This document shows, in pieces, positions 38,241-46,853 of a stretch of 64,000 nt of DNA (position 1 is its first letter; each line of letters opens with the position of its first letter). The notes under the pieces were generated by a model that saw nothing but the letters and a program-made list of their open reading frames with translations, searched no databases and had not been told where the DNA came from. The stretch covers positions 1 to 64,000 of the forward strand of contig NEED01000001.1 of NCBI GenBank assembly GCA_002110465.1. The letters run 5' to 3'. The stretch comes from an unicellular cyanobacterium SU2. Lineage in GTDB: Bacteria > Cyanobacteriota > Cyanobacteriia > Cyanobacteriales > Microcystaceae. The translations under genes and the position numbers were made by a program.

Positions 38241-39086
38241 GTGACTCGTCAATCCGCCCCTAGTTTACAACCGTTGATTGGTGGTATTCTTGCCGCTTTA
38301 TTGGTTGTCATTGGCTTTAATTCATTTGTTGTTATTAACCCTGGTCAAGCAGGGGTACTCAGTATTTTAGGAAAAGCTCAAGATGGGGCATTGTTAGAAG
38401 GAATACACTTTAAACCCCCCTTAGTTTCCGCCGTAGATGTTTATGATGTAACGGTACAAAAGTTTGAGGTTCCCGCCCAAAGTGCGACTAAAGATTTACA
38501 GGATCTCACCGCTAGTTTTGCCATTAATTTCCGTCTTGATCCCGTCCAGGTGGTTCAAATTCGCCGAACACAAGGAACCCTACAAAATATTGTTGCTAAA
38601 ATTATTGCCCCGCAAACCCAAGAATCGTTTAAAATTGCGGCCGCTAAACGCACGGTAGAACAGTCGATTACCCAACGTAGTGAACTCAAACAAGACTTTG
38701 ATGATGCCCTTAATGAACGCTTAGCCAAATATGGCATTATTGTGCTTGATACTAGCGTCATTGATCTCAACTTTTCTCCTGAATTTGCTAATGCAGTCGA
38801 AGAAAAACAAATTGCTGAACAACGGGCGCAACGGGCTGTTTATATTGCCCAAGAAGCTGAACAAGAAGCCCAAGCTGATGTTAACCGCGCCAAAGGGAAA
38901 GCAGAAGCTCAACGCTTGTTAGCTGAAACATTAAAAGCCCAAGGCGGGGAATTGGTTCTTCAAAAAGAAGCGATCGAAGCTTGGAAAGAAGGTGGGGCAA
39001 AAATGCCTAATGTCTTAGTAATGGGAGGGGAAAATCAAGGGGGTGTTCCTTTCCTCTTTAATTTAGGAGATGTACAAACTCAATAA
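38241..39086 (+). CDS. Prohibitin/SPFH-domain membrane protein
   Basis: 281 aa from GTG 38241, chosen because AAGGAG lies ten bases upstream; a TTG fourteen codons earlier is weaker. One N-terminal membrane helix (about residues 13-33, LIGGILAALLVVIGFNSFV) is followed by the SPFH domain (VINPGQAGVLSILGKAQDG onward) and a long Ala/Glu/Gln coiled coil (EEKQIAEQRAQRAVYIAQEA). Prohibitins form large rings in the membrane that organise proteases such as FtsH. Downstream of hemB, probably same transcript. Confidence 0.92.
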   Translation: MTRQSAPSLQPLIGGILAALLVVIGFNSFVVINPGQAGVLSILGKAQDGALLEGIHFKPPLVSAVDVYDVTVQKFEVPAQSATKDLQDLTASFAINFRLDPVQVVQIRRTQGTLQNIVAKIIAPQTQESFKIAAAKRTVEQSITQRSELKQDFDDALNERLAKYGIIVLDTSVIDLNFSPEFANAVEEKQIAEQRAQRAVYIAQEAEQEAQADVNRAKGKAEAQRLLAETLKAQGGELVLQKEAIEAWKEGGAKMPNVLVMGGENQGGVPFLFNLGDVQTQ

Positions 39087-39118
39087 GCTTAACTTAAAGC
39101 ATTTAAACCCATTATTTT

Positions 39119-39162
39119 GGTAATCAGTTAACGCAATATTGTTGATAGCTGATTACTTTTTT
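39119..39162 (+). terminator. Terminator after the hemB-prohibitin unit
   Basis: GTAATCAG (39120-39127) pairs with CTGATTAC (39149-39156), followed by TTTTTT. Confidence 0.75.
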
Positions 39163-39164
39163 AT

Positions 39165-39697
39165 TAACGATTAAGAAAGAAAAGAAATGACTTGGGAAAG
39201 CTATGGTTTTTAGATCGAATGGTTTGGTTGTATGAAGATATGAAAAATAAGAATATTGTCTACCGAAATTGGCTATATTGATTGATAATTGTTGAGCTTG
39301 ATTGAATATTAGTTTTACTTATAAGTAAACTATATAAATATTTAAAGATTAAAATTAAACCCTTAAAATTTTATTAAATTGCTCTCATGATTTTAAATTT
39401 TTCCACAAGGTATTTACAAGGTTTCAGCCATTTGGTATACTGCTGATACAGTGATATTCTGGCACTCTCATAACTATTTTTACTAAGTTAACGGCTAAAA
39501 CCCTGGTTAGATAACGGAAAAACAAAATACCATAAGTCAGTTACTCCTCAAAAACCTCAATGAGACGGAACTTCTTTTGGATAGAACCAATGTACTGCTA
39601 TTGACAAAATATTCAAAGAATGGTAACAGTTTTCTTCTAAAATCTGAACTCAGCTATAATAGATGCCACTGCTATATCTTTATATCTTCATCAAACC
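39165..39697. other. 533-bp region upstream of gcvT
   Basis: No gene. A TATAAT at 39655-39660 lies 38 bases before the GTG of gcvT and is a candidate -10; a TTGACA at 39601 is too far away to be its -35. I looked for a tandem glycine aptamer and did not find one. Confidence 0.4.
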
Positions 39698-40825
39698 GTG
39701 GCTAAATCAGACTCTTCTGTTAACCTTCTACGCACTCCCCTACATGATCTGATCATTCAACAGAAAGCCAAACTGACGGAATTTTCGGGGTGGGAAATGC
39801 CGGTTCAATTTAGCGGACTCAAGCTAGAACATCAAGCAGTCCGTAGCAATGTCGGGATGTTTGATATCTCCCACATGGGTAAATTTGCCCTCCAAGGACC
39901 TCAATTACTTTCATCCTTACAGTCCCTTGTCCCCTCAGATTTAGAACGGTTACAGCCAGGACAAGCCCAATACTCTGTACTCCTCAATGGGCAAGGAGGC
40001 ATTATTGATGACGTTATTGTTTATTACCAGGGAGAAACCGAAACAGGAGAACAAAAAGCCATCATTATCGTGAATGCAGGGACAACCCAAAAAGATAAAA
40101 CCTGGTTTTTAGAGCATTTAGATAGCAAAACCATTACATTTAAAGACTTATCCCCCAAAAAAGTTTTAATTGCCATTCAAGGACCCCAAACCATCTCCAA
40201 ATTACAGCCCTTGGTCAAAGAAGATCTCAGTCAGCTTAAGCTATTTGGACATCTAGAAGGAACGGTTTTAGGGAAACCTGCTTTCATTGCGCGGACAGGC
40301 TATACAGGAGAAGATGGCTTTGAGGTAATGGTTGATCCAGAGGTAGGACAAGAACTGTGGCGATCGCTATATCAAGCAGGTGTCATTCCCTGCGGGTTAG
40401 GGGCGAGGGATACCTTACGGTTAGAAGCAGCCATGTGTCTCTATGGACAGGATATTGATGATCATACTACCCCCCTAGAAGCTGGTTTAGCATGGTTAGT
40501 CCACCTTGATACGAAAGGAGAATTCATCGGACGGGACATTCTAGAACAACAGAAAGCCCAAAAAGTTAACCGTCGTCTGGTGGGGTTAGAGATGGAAGGA
40601 CGACATATTGCCCGTCATGGTTATCGAGTGGTGTCAAACGGCAAAATTGTTGGGGAAATTACCAGTGGAACCTTATCCCCTACTTTAGAAAAAGCGATCG
40701 CCCTAGCGTATGTTCCCCGTGATCTCAGCAAAGTAGGAACCACCCTTGAGATAGAAATTCGGGGGAAATTGTATCGGACAAAAGTTGTTAAAAAGCCTTT
40801 TTATCGGTCTCCTAATCGACCTTAG
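39698..40825 (+). CDS. gcvT: Glycine cleavage system T protein (aminomethyltransferase)
   Basis: 375 aa. It moves the methylene group from aminomethyl-lipoyl H protein to tetrahydrofolate in photorespiratory glycine breakdown. Diagnostic segments are LTEFSGWEMPVQFSG, VRSNVGMFDISHMGK, the folate-site Asp in the GLGARDTLRLEAAM segment, and ITSGTLSPTLEKAIALAYV near the C-terminus. GTG start at 39698; there is no upstream ATG in the conserved part. gcvP and gcvH are not in the window. Confidence 0.97.
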   Translation: MAKSDSSVNLLRTPLHDLIIQQKAKLTEFSGWEMPVQFSGLKLEHQAVRSNVGMFDISHMGKFALQGPQLLSSLQSLVPSDLERLQPGQAQYSVLLNGQGGIIDDVIVYYQGETETGEQKAIIIVNAGTTQKDKTWFLEHLDSKTITFKDLSPKKVLIAIQGPQTISKLQPLVKEDLSQLKLFGHLEGTVLGKPAFIARTGYTGEDGFEVMVDPEVGQELWRSLYQAGVIPCGLGARDTLRLEAAMCLYGQDIDDHTTPLEAGLAWLVHLDTKGEFIGRDILEQQKAQKVNRRLVGLEMEGRHIARHGYRVVSNGKIVGEITSGTLSPTLEKAIALAYVPRDLSKVGTTLEIEIRGKLYRTKVVKKPFYRSPNRP

Positions 40826-40843
40826 AGACTATTTGCCAATAAT

Positions 40844-40878
40844 AACTCCGAACTCCGAACTCCGAACTCCGAACTCCG
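40844..40878. repeat. Heptamer tandem repeat (AACTCCG x5)
   Basis: Five perfect copies lie between gcvT and moaE, reaching to within one base of the moaE stop. It differs by one base from the AACACCG repeat after hemB. Confidence 0.95.
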
Positions 40879-40879
40879 A

Positions 40880-41371
40880 TTAAAAGGTTTCTTGTTCACA
40901 AGCCCCAATACTAACCCAGGTACTTGAACCATCAGCCCAATGTTCTTTTTTCCAAATAGGAGCATTATGTTTCAATGTATCTATAGCATAGCGGCAAGCT
41001 TCAAAGGCTTCAGCACGGTGGGGACATCCGACAGCGACTAAAACGCTAATTTCTCCTATCTGTAATTGTCCAATTCGATGATGAATTACCACACGGTTTG
41101 TATCAGTCCATTGTTGACGAATATTGGCCCCAATTTGACGGAAAATTTCTATGGCCATGGGTTCATAAGCTTGGTATTCTAAATAACGAACCGCTTTCCC
41201 CTCAGTTTGTTGTCTTACGGTTCCACTCATCAAAACAATTGCCCCATTAGCGGGGTCATTTGCTAGAGTATAAACTTCATCTAAAGATAGAGGCGCGAAC
41301 ATAATTTTCAAACTATCTTGGGGATGGATTGAACGTTCAGCAGGAATGGCACTGATATTAAGATTCATCAT
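40880..41371 (-). CDS. moaE: Molybdopterin synthase catalytic subunit MoaE
   Basis: 163 aa. MoaE transfers sulfur from MoaD thiocarboxylate to precursor Z during molybdenum cofactor synthesis. Conserved segments are GAIVLMSGTVR, YLEYQAYEPMA, HHRIGQLQIGE and the catalytic Lys region APIWKKEHWADGSS. The first 24 residues before MFAPLSLDEV are an N-terminal extension. No moaD is adjacent. Convergent with gcvT across the heptamer repeat. Confidence 0.95.
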   Translation of the reverse strand: MMNLNISAIPAERSIHPQDSLKIMFAPLSLDEVYTLANDPANGAIVLMSGTVRQQTEGKAVRYLEYQAYEPMAIEIFRQIGANIRQQWTDTNRVVIHHRIGQLQIGEISVLVAVGCPHRAEAFEACRYAIDTLKHNAPIWKKEHWADGSSTWVSIGACEQETF

Positions 41372-41723
41372 AATTTCATGATTTCATAATTAAGTTTTAT
41401 TTTTAAATTATAGTTAATTAAAGGCAGCAAATTTTTTAAAGCTAGAATGAAACAATAAACAAACACCTATCTTTGTATATATTATGTTAACTCAAACCGA
41501 CTATACTTTATGGATATCATTGTTATTAATTGATTGAATTTGAATGTGATGGAATAGCTCTTAATGAGATTGAATTGAAGCTAATATAGAAAAATTCATT
41601 GATACTAATCTGTAAAGTGCATTACATTTCGTCAATATACCAGTTAAGATTAAGCTTTAAAACGTAAAAGAAAAATATGATATAATTATACAGTATAGCT
41701 CTTTTTACATCTTTGTTATAAAT
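41372..41723. other. 352-bp intergenic region
   Basis: Very AT-rich, between moaE and the broken DUF488 genes. A 17-codon hydrophobic frame (MLTQTDYTLWISLLLID, from 41484) ends quickly and is not supported as a gene. No hairpin of note. Confidence 0.35.
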
Positions 41724-42117
41724 ATGAAAAATTCATTATTTACTATTGGTTATTCTAGCTTGGATATCGAATCTTTTATCTCTCAATTAATCAAACATAA
41801 GATAACAGCATTAGCTGATGTAAGATCATTTCCTTATAGTAAATATAAACCAGAATTTAATGAAAATAACTTAAAAAATAGTTTGTCTAATTTTAATATT
41901 AAGTATGTGTTCTTGGGTAAAGAATTAGGTGCAAGACCTAAAGACAAAATTTAGCACCATCAGAAAATGAGAAGCATATACAATTAGATTTATTTAATAG
42001 TTTACCCAATCAAATAGTTTTTCAACCCTTATCGTTAGAAGAAGCGTTAAAAGAAGCTTATAATAGGCAAGGAGATAAATTGCTTACGTAGAGAAAACCT
42101 ATGCAAAAAAACATTAA
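41724..42117 (+). pseudogene. DUF488 gene 1, internally deleted and frameshifted
   Basis: The frame from ATG 41724 gives MKNSLFTIGYSSLDIESF and ALADVRSFPYSKYKPEFN, the start of DUF488 proteins, and runs to GKELGARPKDK. It then breaks. The sequence resumes in another frame as LAPSENEKHIQLDLF, which belongs near the C-terminus, so the Cys/His-bearing middle (roughly 80-100 codons) is missing. A second slip near 42078 is needed to read GDKIAYVEKTYAKKH to the TAA at 42115-42117. This tail overlaps the start of the second DUF488 copy, the intact operon layout. Confidence 0.75.
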
Positions 42118-42525
42118 TTTATCGACTATTGGCTTTACAAAAAAAACAGCCCAAGAATTTTTTGAGTTACTCCAAAAATCTAAAGTCAAACGAATTATTG
42201 ACACTCGATTGAAAATATTTCTCAACTTTCAGGATTTGCTAAAAAGAAAGATCTACAATATTTCCTCAAAAAAATTGCTAATATTGATTATATTCATTTG
42301 TTAGATTTAGCTCCAACGAAAGAGATTTTAGATGAGTATAAAAAAAAGAAAGGAGAATGGTCAATTAATACTTTTACTGATATCTTGCACCAGTACATAA
42401 AAACTCAACAAGAAACTAAAGAAAATAAATTCTCAAGCAGTTACAGTCAAAATAAACTCTGTTCATATCCCCCTGAAGGTGCAAGATGTGAGTTTACCTT
42501 CTTTAGTTGCCGTAATTCCGTTTAA
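42101..42525 (+). pseudogene. DUF488 gene 2, frameshifted and truncated
   Basis: ATG 42101 gives MQKNINLSTIGFTKKTAQEF and RIIDTRL; a one-base loss near 42210 shifts the frame, which continues as NISQLSGFAKKKDLQYFL and then HLLDLAPTKEILDEY up to GEWS. After that the family sequence is lost. The remaining ~120 bases include an unassigned frame ending SLPSLVAVIPFK before TAA near 42525, probably scrap of another gene. DUF488 proteins are small, of unknown function, often carried on accessory DNA. Confidence 0.7.
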
Positions 42526-42689
42526 ATAACGCAATACTTACCTTAGTATTGTCATAAAAATAAAAATGATAATCATTCTCATAAAAAAGCCATCAAAAAC
42601 CATGGGAAAATAACTTGAAGATGAGATCCCGCACCAGACTAACTAATGTTAAACGAGGTGTGAGATCCCAGTAAAATCCAAAATTGAGA

Positions 42690-43877
42690 TTAAACGACAA
42701 TTAACTCAGCGTGACAACCCAAGTTAGTGATCGCTTGTTGAATTTCCGATTCATAGATAGGATTCATCACAATCACAACATCAGGTTGATACTGTTTTAA
42801 GAAGTCTGGGGAAACAATTTGTTGTCCACTTCCAGCAACATACATTCCTTGTTTACGGGGATTAACATCCACCGCATAGGCGATCGCCCCTTGATCTTTA
42901 AGGAGATTTAAGAAGGTCACGCCCTTAGATCCAGCCCCCCAGATGACAGCTTTTTTCCCTTTTTGAGACAATTCTTTGAGTTTTTCCGTCCAGATATTAA
43001 CTAAAGCCTCAAACCTAGCCCTAAAAATAGTAATCTCTTTTGATAAAGACTCAATCTCTTGTTGAAACTTATGGTTAGGAGGACGATAGGCGTTAGTTGG
43101 CAAAGCTTCAAGACAGATAAACTGTCCGCCAAACACCTCTGTTACCTCCAGGGGAGTAAATCCATAACCAGAGAAAGTGTGTTCTAAAGAAGCAGGGACA
43201 AAATAACAGCAGTGTTCATAGATAATGTCCCAAATTCCCAGATGGCGAAAAGTGTATAGTGCATTAGGAACTTCAAAAAAGACCATCGTATTGAGGCGAT
43301 CGCCGATAGCCTTTCTTAGGGGTTCGAGTAAATCGGCGGGGTTGAGGATATGTTCTAGGGTATGACGACAAGCAATGAAATCGGCTCGATAGTCTTTATA
43401 TTTATCTGAGTAGTAATCTTGAATAAATTGGACTTCTTGGGTGATTGATTGGTGTTCCGATCTAGAGACATAAGTCGGATCGAAGCCAACCCCCCGATTA
43501 TTGCCCAGTTCGCACAAAGAAATCAAAAAATCTCCCTTACCGCAACCAATTTCGATAATATCCTTATCCTTAAGTTGGTAGCGTTCTACTAAGTCATTAG
43601 CCAAAGATTGGGCATATTGCTGAAATCTCGGAGAATAGTGCAGAGAGTTCTCATAATCTTGATCATAGTCTAACTTAGCTGAGTCAAAAGCGATATTAGT
43701 AACCATTCCCGTTTTTCTGTCGAAAGCAAGTCTGATATCTCCTTTAGGACAATTTCGGGCTGCTTCAGGCGATCGCCACAGAAGATTGCAATAAACGGGA
43801 ACATCTAACATTTCAAAAAATATCTCTAAATCGGTAGAGAGATTAAAGGTATTTACTTGTTGATAAAAAGGATTCAT
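42690..43877 (-). CDS. SAM-dependent C-methyltransferase of the sugar type
   Basis: 395 aa. SAM motif IIEIGCGKGDFLISL lies near residue 108, followed by GVGFDPTY and the CRHTLEHI segment with the His/Glu of NDP-hexose C-methyltransferases. A C-terminal Rossmann-like domain (about 300-395: KAVIWGAGSKGVTFLNLL, AYAVDVNPRKQG) is the C-methyltransferase C-domain. The N-terminal Cys pair is that of the shortened zinc-binding part. It likely acts on a nucleotide sugar or a glycan. It is downstream of a strong terminator, so it has its own promoter although it reads with the polysaccharide locus. Confidence 0.85.
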   Translation of the reverse strand: MNPFYQQVNTFNLSTDLEIFFEMLDVPVYCNLLWRSPEAARNCPKGDIRLAFDRKTGMVTNIAFDSAKLDYDQDYENSLHYSPRFQQYAQSLANDLVERYQLKDKDIIEIGCGKGDFLISLCELGNNRGVGFDPTYVSRSEHQSITQEVQFIQDYYSDKYKDYRADFIACRHTLEHILNPADLLEPLRKAIGDRLNTMVFFEVPNALYTFRHLGIWDIIYEHCCYFVPASLEHTFSGYGFTPLEVTEVFGGQFICLEALPTNAYRPPNHKFQQEIESLSKEITIFRARFEALVNIWTEKLKELSQKGKKAVIWGAGSKGVTFLNLLKDQGAIAYAVDVNPRKQGMYVAGSGQQIVSPDFLKQYQPDVVIVMNPIYESEIQQAITNLGCHAELIVV

Positions 43878-43971
43878 TGGGGTGAGTTAACCTAGGATAA
43901 AGGACAAAAAAATGTCTAAAAACACTCAATAAAGTTAGTCTTCAGACCTAAATAAACAACTCTGTATTAAG

Positions 43972-43999
43972 AAAAAAAAAGACAGCAAAATTTGCTGCC
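43972..43999 (-). terminator. Strong rho-independent terminator after the sulfotransferase-like gene
   Basis: On the minus strand the CAGCAAA / TTTGCTG stem (43983-43989 with 43991-43997; the paired core is about five bases around the AAATT loop) is followed by a run of nine T. It lies about 80 bases beyond the stop at 44078 and ends the polysaccharide transcript. Confidence 0.75.
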
Positions 44000-44077
44000 C
44001 GAATATTTTGGGGATGTTTAAAAAATTTTATGAAGCGATCAAACCTTAGATACGACTACCTATTTATCTGCATCAAC

Positions 44078-44887
44078 TTAAGTAACGGAGATAATTCTTT
44101 GACCAAGCTCTTGTAACTCCTTATCTGCAAGGATTTTTTCAAGTAAATGAGATTCAGAATCATTGAGAAGTTTTTTGCGATTAAGTACATCCATTTTTTG
44201 ATTTTTTCCATTATATTCCGTTCCATCAAACGAACTTCCAAGTCCTATTTGTGAGACTTGAGAAAAGCCAATATCCGTAAACTCAAGATTTAATTTTTGG
44301 CTAATACTCTGCCGATAGTGCTGCTCAGAAAACCAGGAATTAAAGTAAATGCACACTTTATTTTCTAGATGGTTAGTCAATCCGAGGTATTCTCGAGCGT
44401 GACTCTTCCAAAGTTTCAAAACCCGATCCATCGCTGGGCCAGTATCTCTAGGATAAGCTGGATTTTCGCCCGATGAGGCTTTCCTAATTCGGCTTGAAAA
44501 CAGATTGAAAGGATCACGCAAAATTAAGATATTGCTGACATCACACGGGACATTGAGAAGAAGACTAACATCGAGTTCATGATCTTCGAGACTGATTATT
44601 AGAGAGTGGTTTTGTAGAGCGAACTTCTTGAGAAAAAAAGCAAATAGTTCATTTTCTTTAAAAAAGTGATCCTTAACAATTTTAGGAAGAAGTTTTCTTT
44701 GAAGCCATAGCATAAAGTCTTCTGGTGGTGGGATAGTTTTCTCTCCTGCCAATATGGGAGCAATAGGAAGAACATTATTCAAGAAAATGAAGCGATCATG
44801 AGCTTTTAGCCAATTAATGATGGCGTGATTTCCGCTTCTTTTCATTCCATGAATAAAAATTAATCTTTTCAATGATTTTATCCTCAC
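44078..44887 (-). CDS. Sulfotransferase-like protein
   Basis: 269 aa. The 5'-phosphosulfate-binding loop GMKRSGNH lies at residues 14-21, and LILRDPFNLFSSRIRK around residue 122 matches the 3'-phosphate-binding site of PAPS-dependent sulfotransferases. No signal peptide. Within a polysaccharide locus the natural acceptor is a sugar or glycan precursor, giving a sulfated exopolysaccharide; that is inference. It follows the VanZ-like gene and its broken tail by only ten bases. A 61-codon frame in another register at 44056 is a shadow. Confidence 0.8.
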   Translation of the reverse strand: MRIKSLKRLIFIHGMKRSGNHAIINWLKAHDRFIFLNNVLPIAPILAGEKTIPPPEDFMLWLQRKLLPKIVKDHFFKENELFAFFLKKFALQNHSLIISLEDHELDVSLLLNVPCDVSNILILRDPFNLFSSRIRKASSGENPAYPRDTGPAMDRVLKLWKSHAREYLGLTNHLENKVCIYFNSWFSEQHYRQSISQKLNLEFTDIGFSQVSQIGLGSSFDGTEYNGKNQKMDVLNRKKLLNDSESHLLEKILADKELQELGQRIISVT

Positions 44888-44897
44888 AAAATGTTAA

Positions 44898-44990
44898 TCA
44901 ATTAGTCGTGTTTTCATAGATCACGACTCTCTTGTGTTTCCAACCAATGGAAATAACATCAAGATCAACATCTACCAGTTGAGTCCCGTC
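44898..44990 (-). pseudogene. Detached 3' fragment of the VanZ-LamG-FG-GAP gene
   Basis: In a frame different from the upstream gene's C-terminus, codons from 44990 read DGTQLVDVDLDVISIGWKHK, then RVVIYENTTN, then TGA at 44898. This is a typical closing unit of an FG-GAP/VCBS-like repeat domain and has no start of its own. It appears to be the original end of the gene at 44972-46801, cut off by a deletion/frameshift. Confidence 0.65.
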
Positions 44991-46801
44991 ATGATGTTCA
45001 TCGGAAATTTTGGGTAGAAACCCCGTTTTTGGCTACCAATAACAAAGTCATTCACCCCATTACTATCAACATCTAAAACCAAGTTGGCTGTCTGTTGCTT
45101 TGACCTTCCTGAGGGAGGTATTTCTCCTTTTTGGCTTGAAAAATGAGTCCAATTTAAGTTGACAGAGGTAGAGGGAGAAGGAGGGAGAGAAGGGGTACAG
45201 GCGGTTATTCCCCAGGAAATCAGTGATAGAAAAATCAAAATTTGATTAAGGGGAATTCGGTTAAATATGAGATTTTTTTTTTGCAAACACCTAACCCCTA
45301 AAATAGTGATAAACATTGTCAGAGACATAATTGCCAAACTTATTAAGATGTTTTCTAACCTTATATTTCTATTACTTCCAGTAGCTAAAATTATTTCTAA
45401 AAGTAAAACAGGTAAAAACAGTCCCTGACAGAGCAATAAAATTTGCAATAAAAATCTTCCGCGCCAGATTATTTGTATTAATCCTAATAAACCTCCTAAA
45501 GGAATAAAAACAACTCCATAGTATAAAAATCTAGATAGAAGTTTTAACTCATAAGCTTTAGGTGGAAAAATGGAACTTAAAATTGTTGCTATTGGGGTTA
45601 TTTCTAAAGCATAATAATTATCAATTTTGTCTATATAAATTTGAAGTAATGACTTAGCATAAGTGATCACTAAATGATGGGTTTTCGTATCAGCAAAAAT
45701 ACCATGTATAATGAGTTCAGGTTTATTGCCATTTTCTCCAGTGATAGGTGTTCGTAATCGAAAGATTAGGTTAGAATTTTCCTGACCAATAGTAAAATTA
45801 CGTTGATAGGGATCTCCTGATAGTGAAATAATTCGAGCCGGACCTGTTTGGTCTTTATTCAGGGTAGCAACCTTAGTAATTAGGGTAAATTCAGAAGTTT
45901 CTCGAATTTTTTGGGTCAAAGAATTAGCAGGTATTTGAGTTGTTAGCCAATGATTAGGAGTGATAACAACTTGACTTCCTTCTTGAGACTTTTTGAACTT
46001 TCCTTGCCAAGATAGATTAGGTAAATGACCAGTTTTATCCCGATAACTATTTTCTTGATTATTGAACTCATAGGAAGCGATTAAAGAATGTCTAAAATTC
46101 TCTTGAAACCTAGAAAAATTACCCAACAAAACCTGTAAAACTTCTGCTTGTGGAATAGCCTTGTTAGTTATATAAAGATTTGAGATAGAGCCTTTCCAGG
46201 GACGGTTTTCTGTAGTTTCATTTCCCAATAATAAGGGAAAATCAGAATTCCAATTGTCAAGGCTACTAACAACCGATAAAGGCATAGAAAGAAGAAAAAT
46301 TACGATAGTATAGCCAATAAAGCAAACAGTCAATACCTTTATAGAAAGGACGTTATAGAAAGGATTTAATACTATCAAATTTAATACATAAAAGCTTAAA
46401 AACCCCAGATCTCCTCCCAAACTATTAGACACTAGATCACTAATACTAGACGTTCTTGAAGGAAGAAATATCTGTAGAGTTTCTACCGTCAGGGATAAGC
46501 TAAAACTAGCTAATAAGATTATGATTAGTTTGTTGATAACTTTCAGGTTTGTTCTGGATAATGAATAAGTTAAACTGAAACCAAAAGGAACAAATAAGAT
46601 AATATTGACAAAAATGTCAAGAGAATTACTAGATAATTGGAAATAGTTAAAAAGATATTTTAGAGAAAAACCAGGTTGAGAGGAAAAATTCAATGGGTAA
46701 AGAGTCATAAATAGCACTAAAAAAATGCTAAGAGAGACTATTGTTACTCTTTGAATAATATTCATTATATCAAAATATTTTAAACGCTTGTGTAAATTCA
46801 T
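44972..46801 (-). CDS. VanZ-LamG membrane protein with truncated FG-GAP tail
   Basis: 609 aa. A VanZ-like four-helix domain comes first (about residues 15-180, with FVNIILFVPFGFSLTYSL and SISDLVSNSLGGDLGF). An extracellular LamG/concanavalin-like sandwich follows (about 205-400: SNLYITNKAIPQ, HLVITYAKSLLQIYIDK), then three helices (about 420-540) and a lipobox-like TACTP. The end LVLDVDSNGVNDFVIGSQKRG is the first unit of an FG-GAP repeat, then the frame runs into unrelated residues. Intact relatives would be expected to have a much longer repeat domain. Probably a cell-surface glycan-associated protein whose last domain is lost. Confidence 0.75.
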   Translation of the reverse strand: MNLHKRLKYFDIMNIIQRVTIVSLSIFLVLFMTLYPLNFSSQPGFSLKYLFNYFQLSSNSLDIFVNIILFVPFGFSLTYSLSRTNLKVINKLIIILLASFSLSLTVETLQIFLPSRTSSISDLVSNSLGGDLGFLSFYVLNLIVLNPFYNVLSIKVLTVCFIGYTIVIFLLSMPLSVVSSLDNWNSDFPLLLGNETTENRPWKGSISNLYITNKAIPQAEVLQVLLGNFSRFQENFRHSLIASYEFNNQENSYRDKTGHLPNLSWQGKFKKSQEGSQVVITPNHWLTTQIPANSLTQKIRETSEFTLITKVATLNKDQTGPARIISLSGDPYQRNFTIGQENSNLIFRLRTPITGENGNKPELIIHGIFADTKTHHLVITYAKSLLQIYIDKIDNYYALEITPIATILSSIFPPKAYELKLLSRFLYYGVVFIPLGGLLGLIQIIWRGRFLLQILLLCQGLFLPVLLLEIILATGSNRNIRLENILISLAIMSLTMFITILGVRCLQKKNLIFNRIPLNQILIFLSLISWGITACTPSLPPSPSTSVNLNWTHFSSQKGEIPPSGRSKQQTANLVLDVDSNGVNDFVIGSQKRGFYPKFPMNIMTGLNW

Positions 46802-46853
46802 GGCCTGGGTTTTGAAGCTTTTTTTATTTAAGTCAGCTTAAATAATAACAAGT

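Noticed and set aside
39165-39697. Possible glycine riboswitch before gcvT
   Set aside because: The conserved tandem aptamer cores could not be found by eye on the plus strand.
44056-44241. 61-codon minus-strand frame over the end of the sulfotransferase gene
   Set aside because: Out of frame with a well-supported gene and without its own features.
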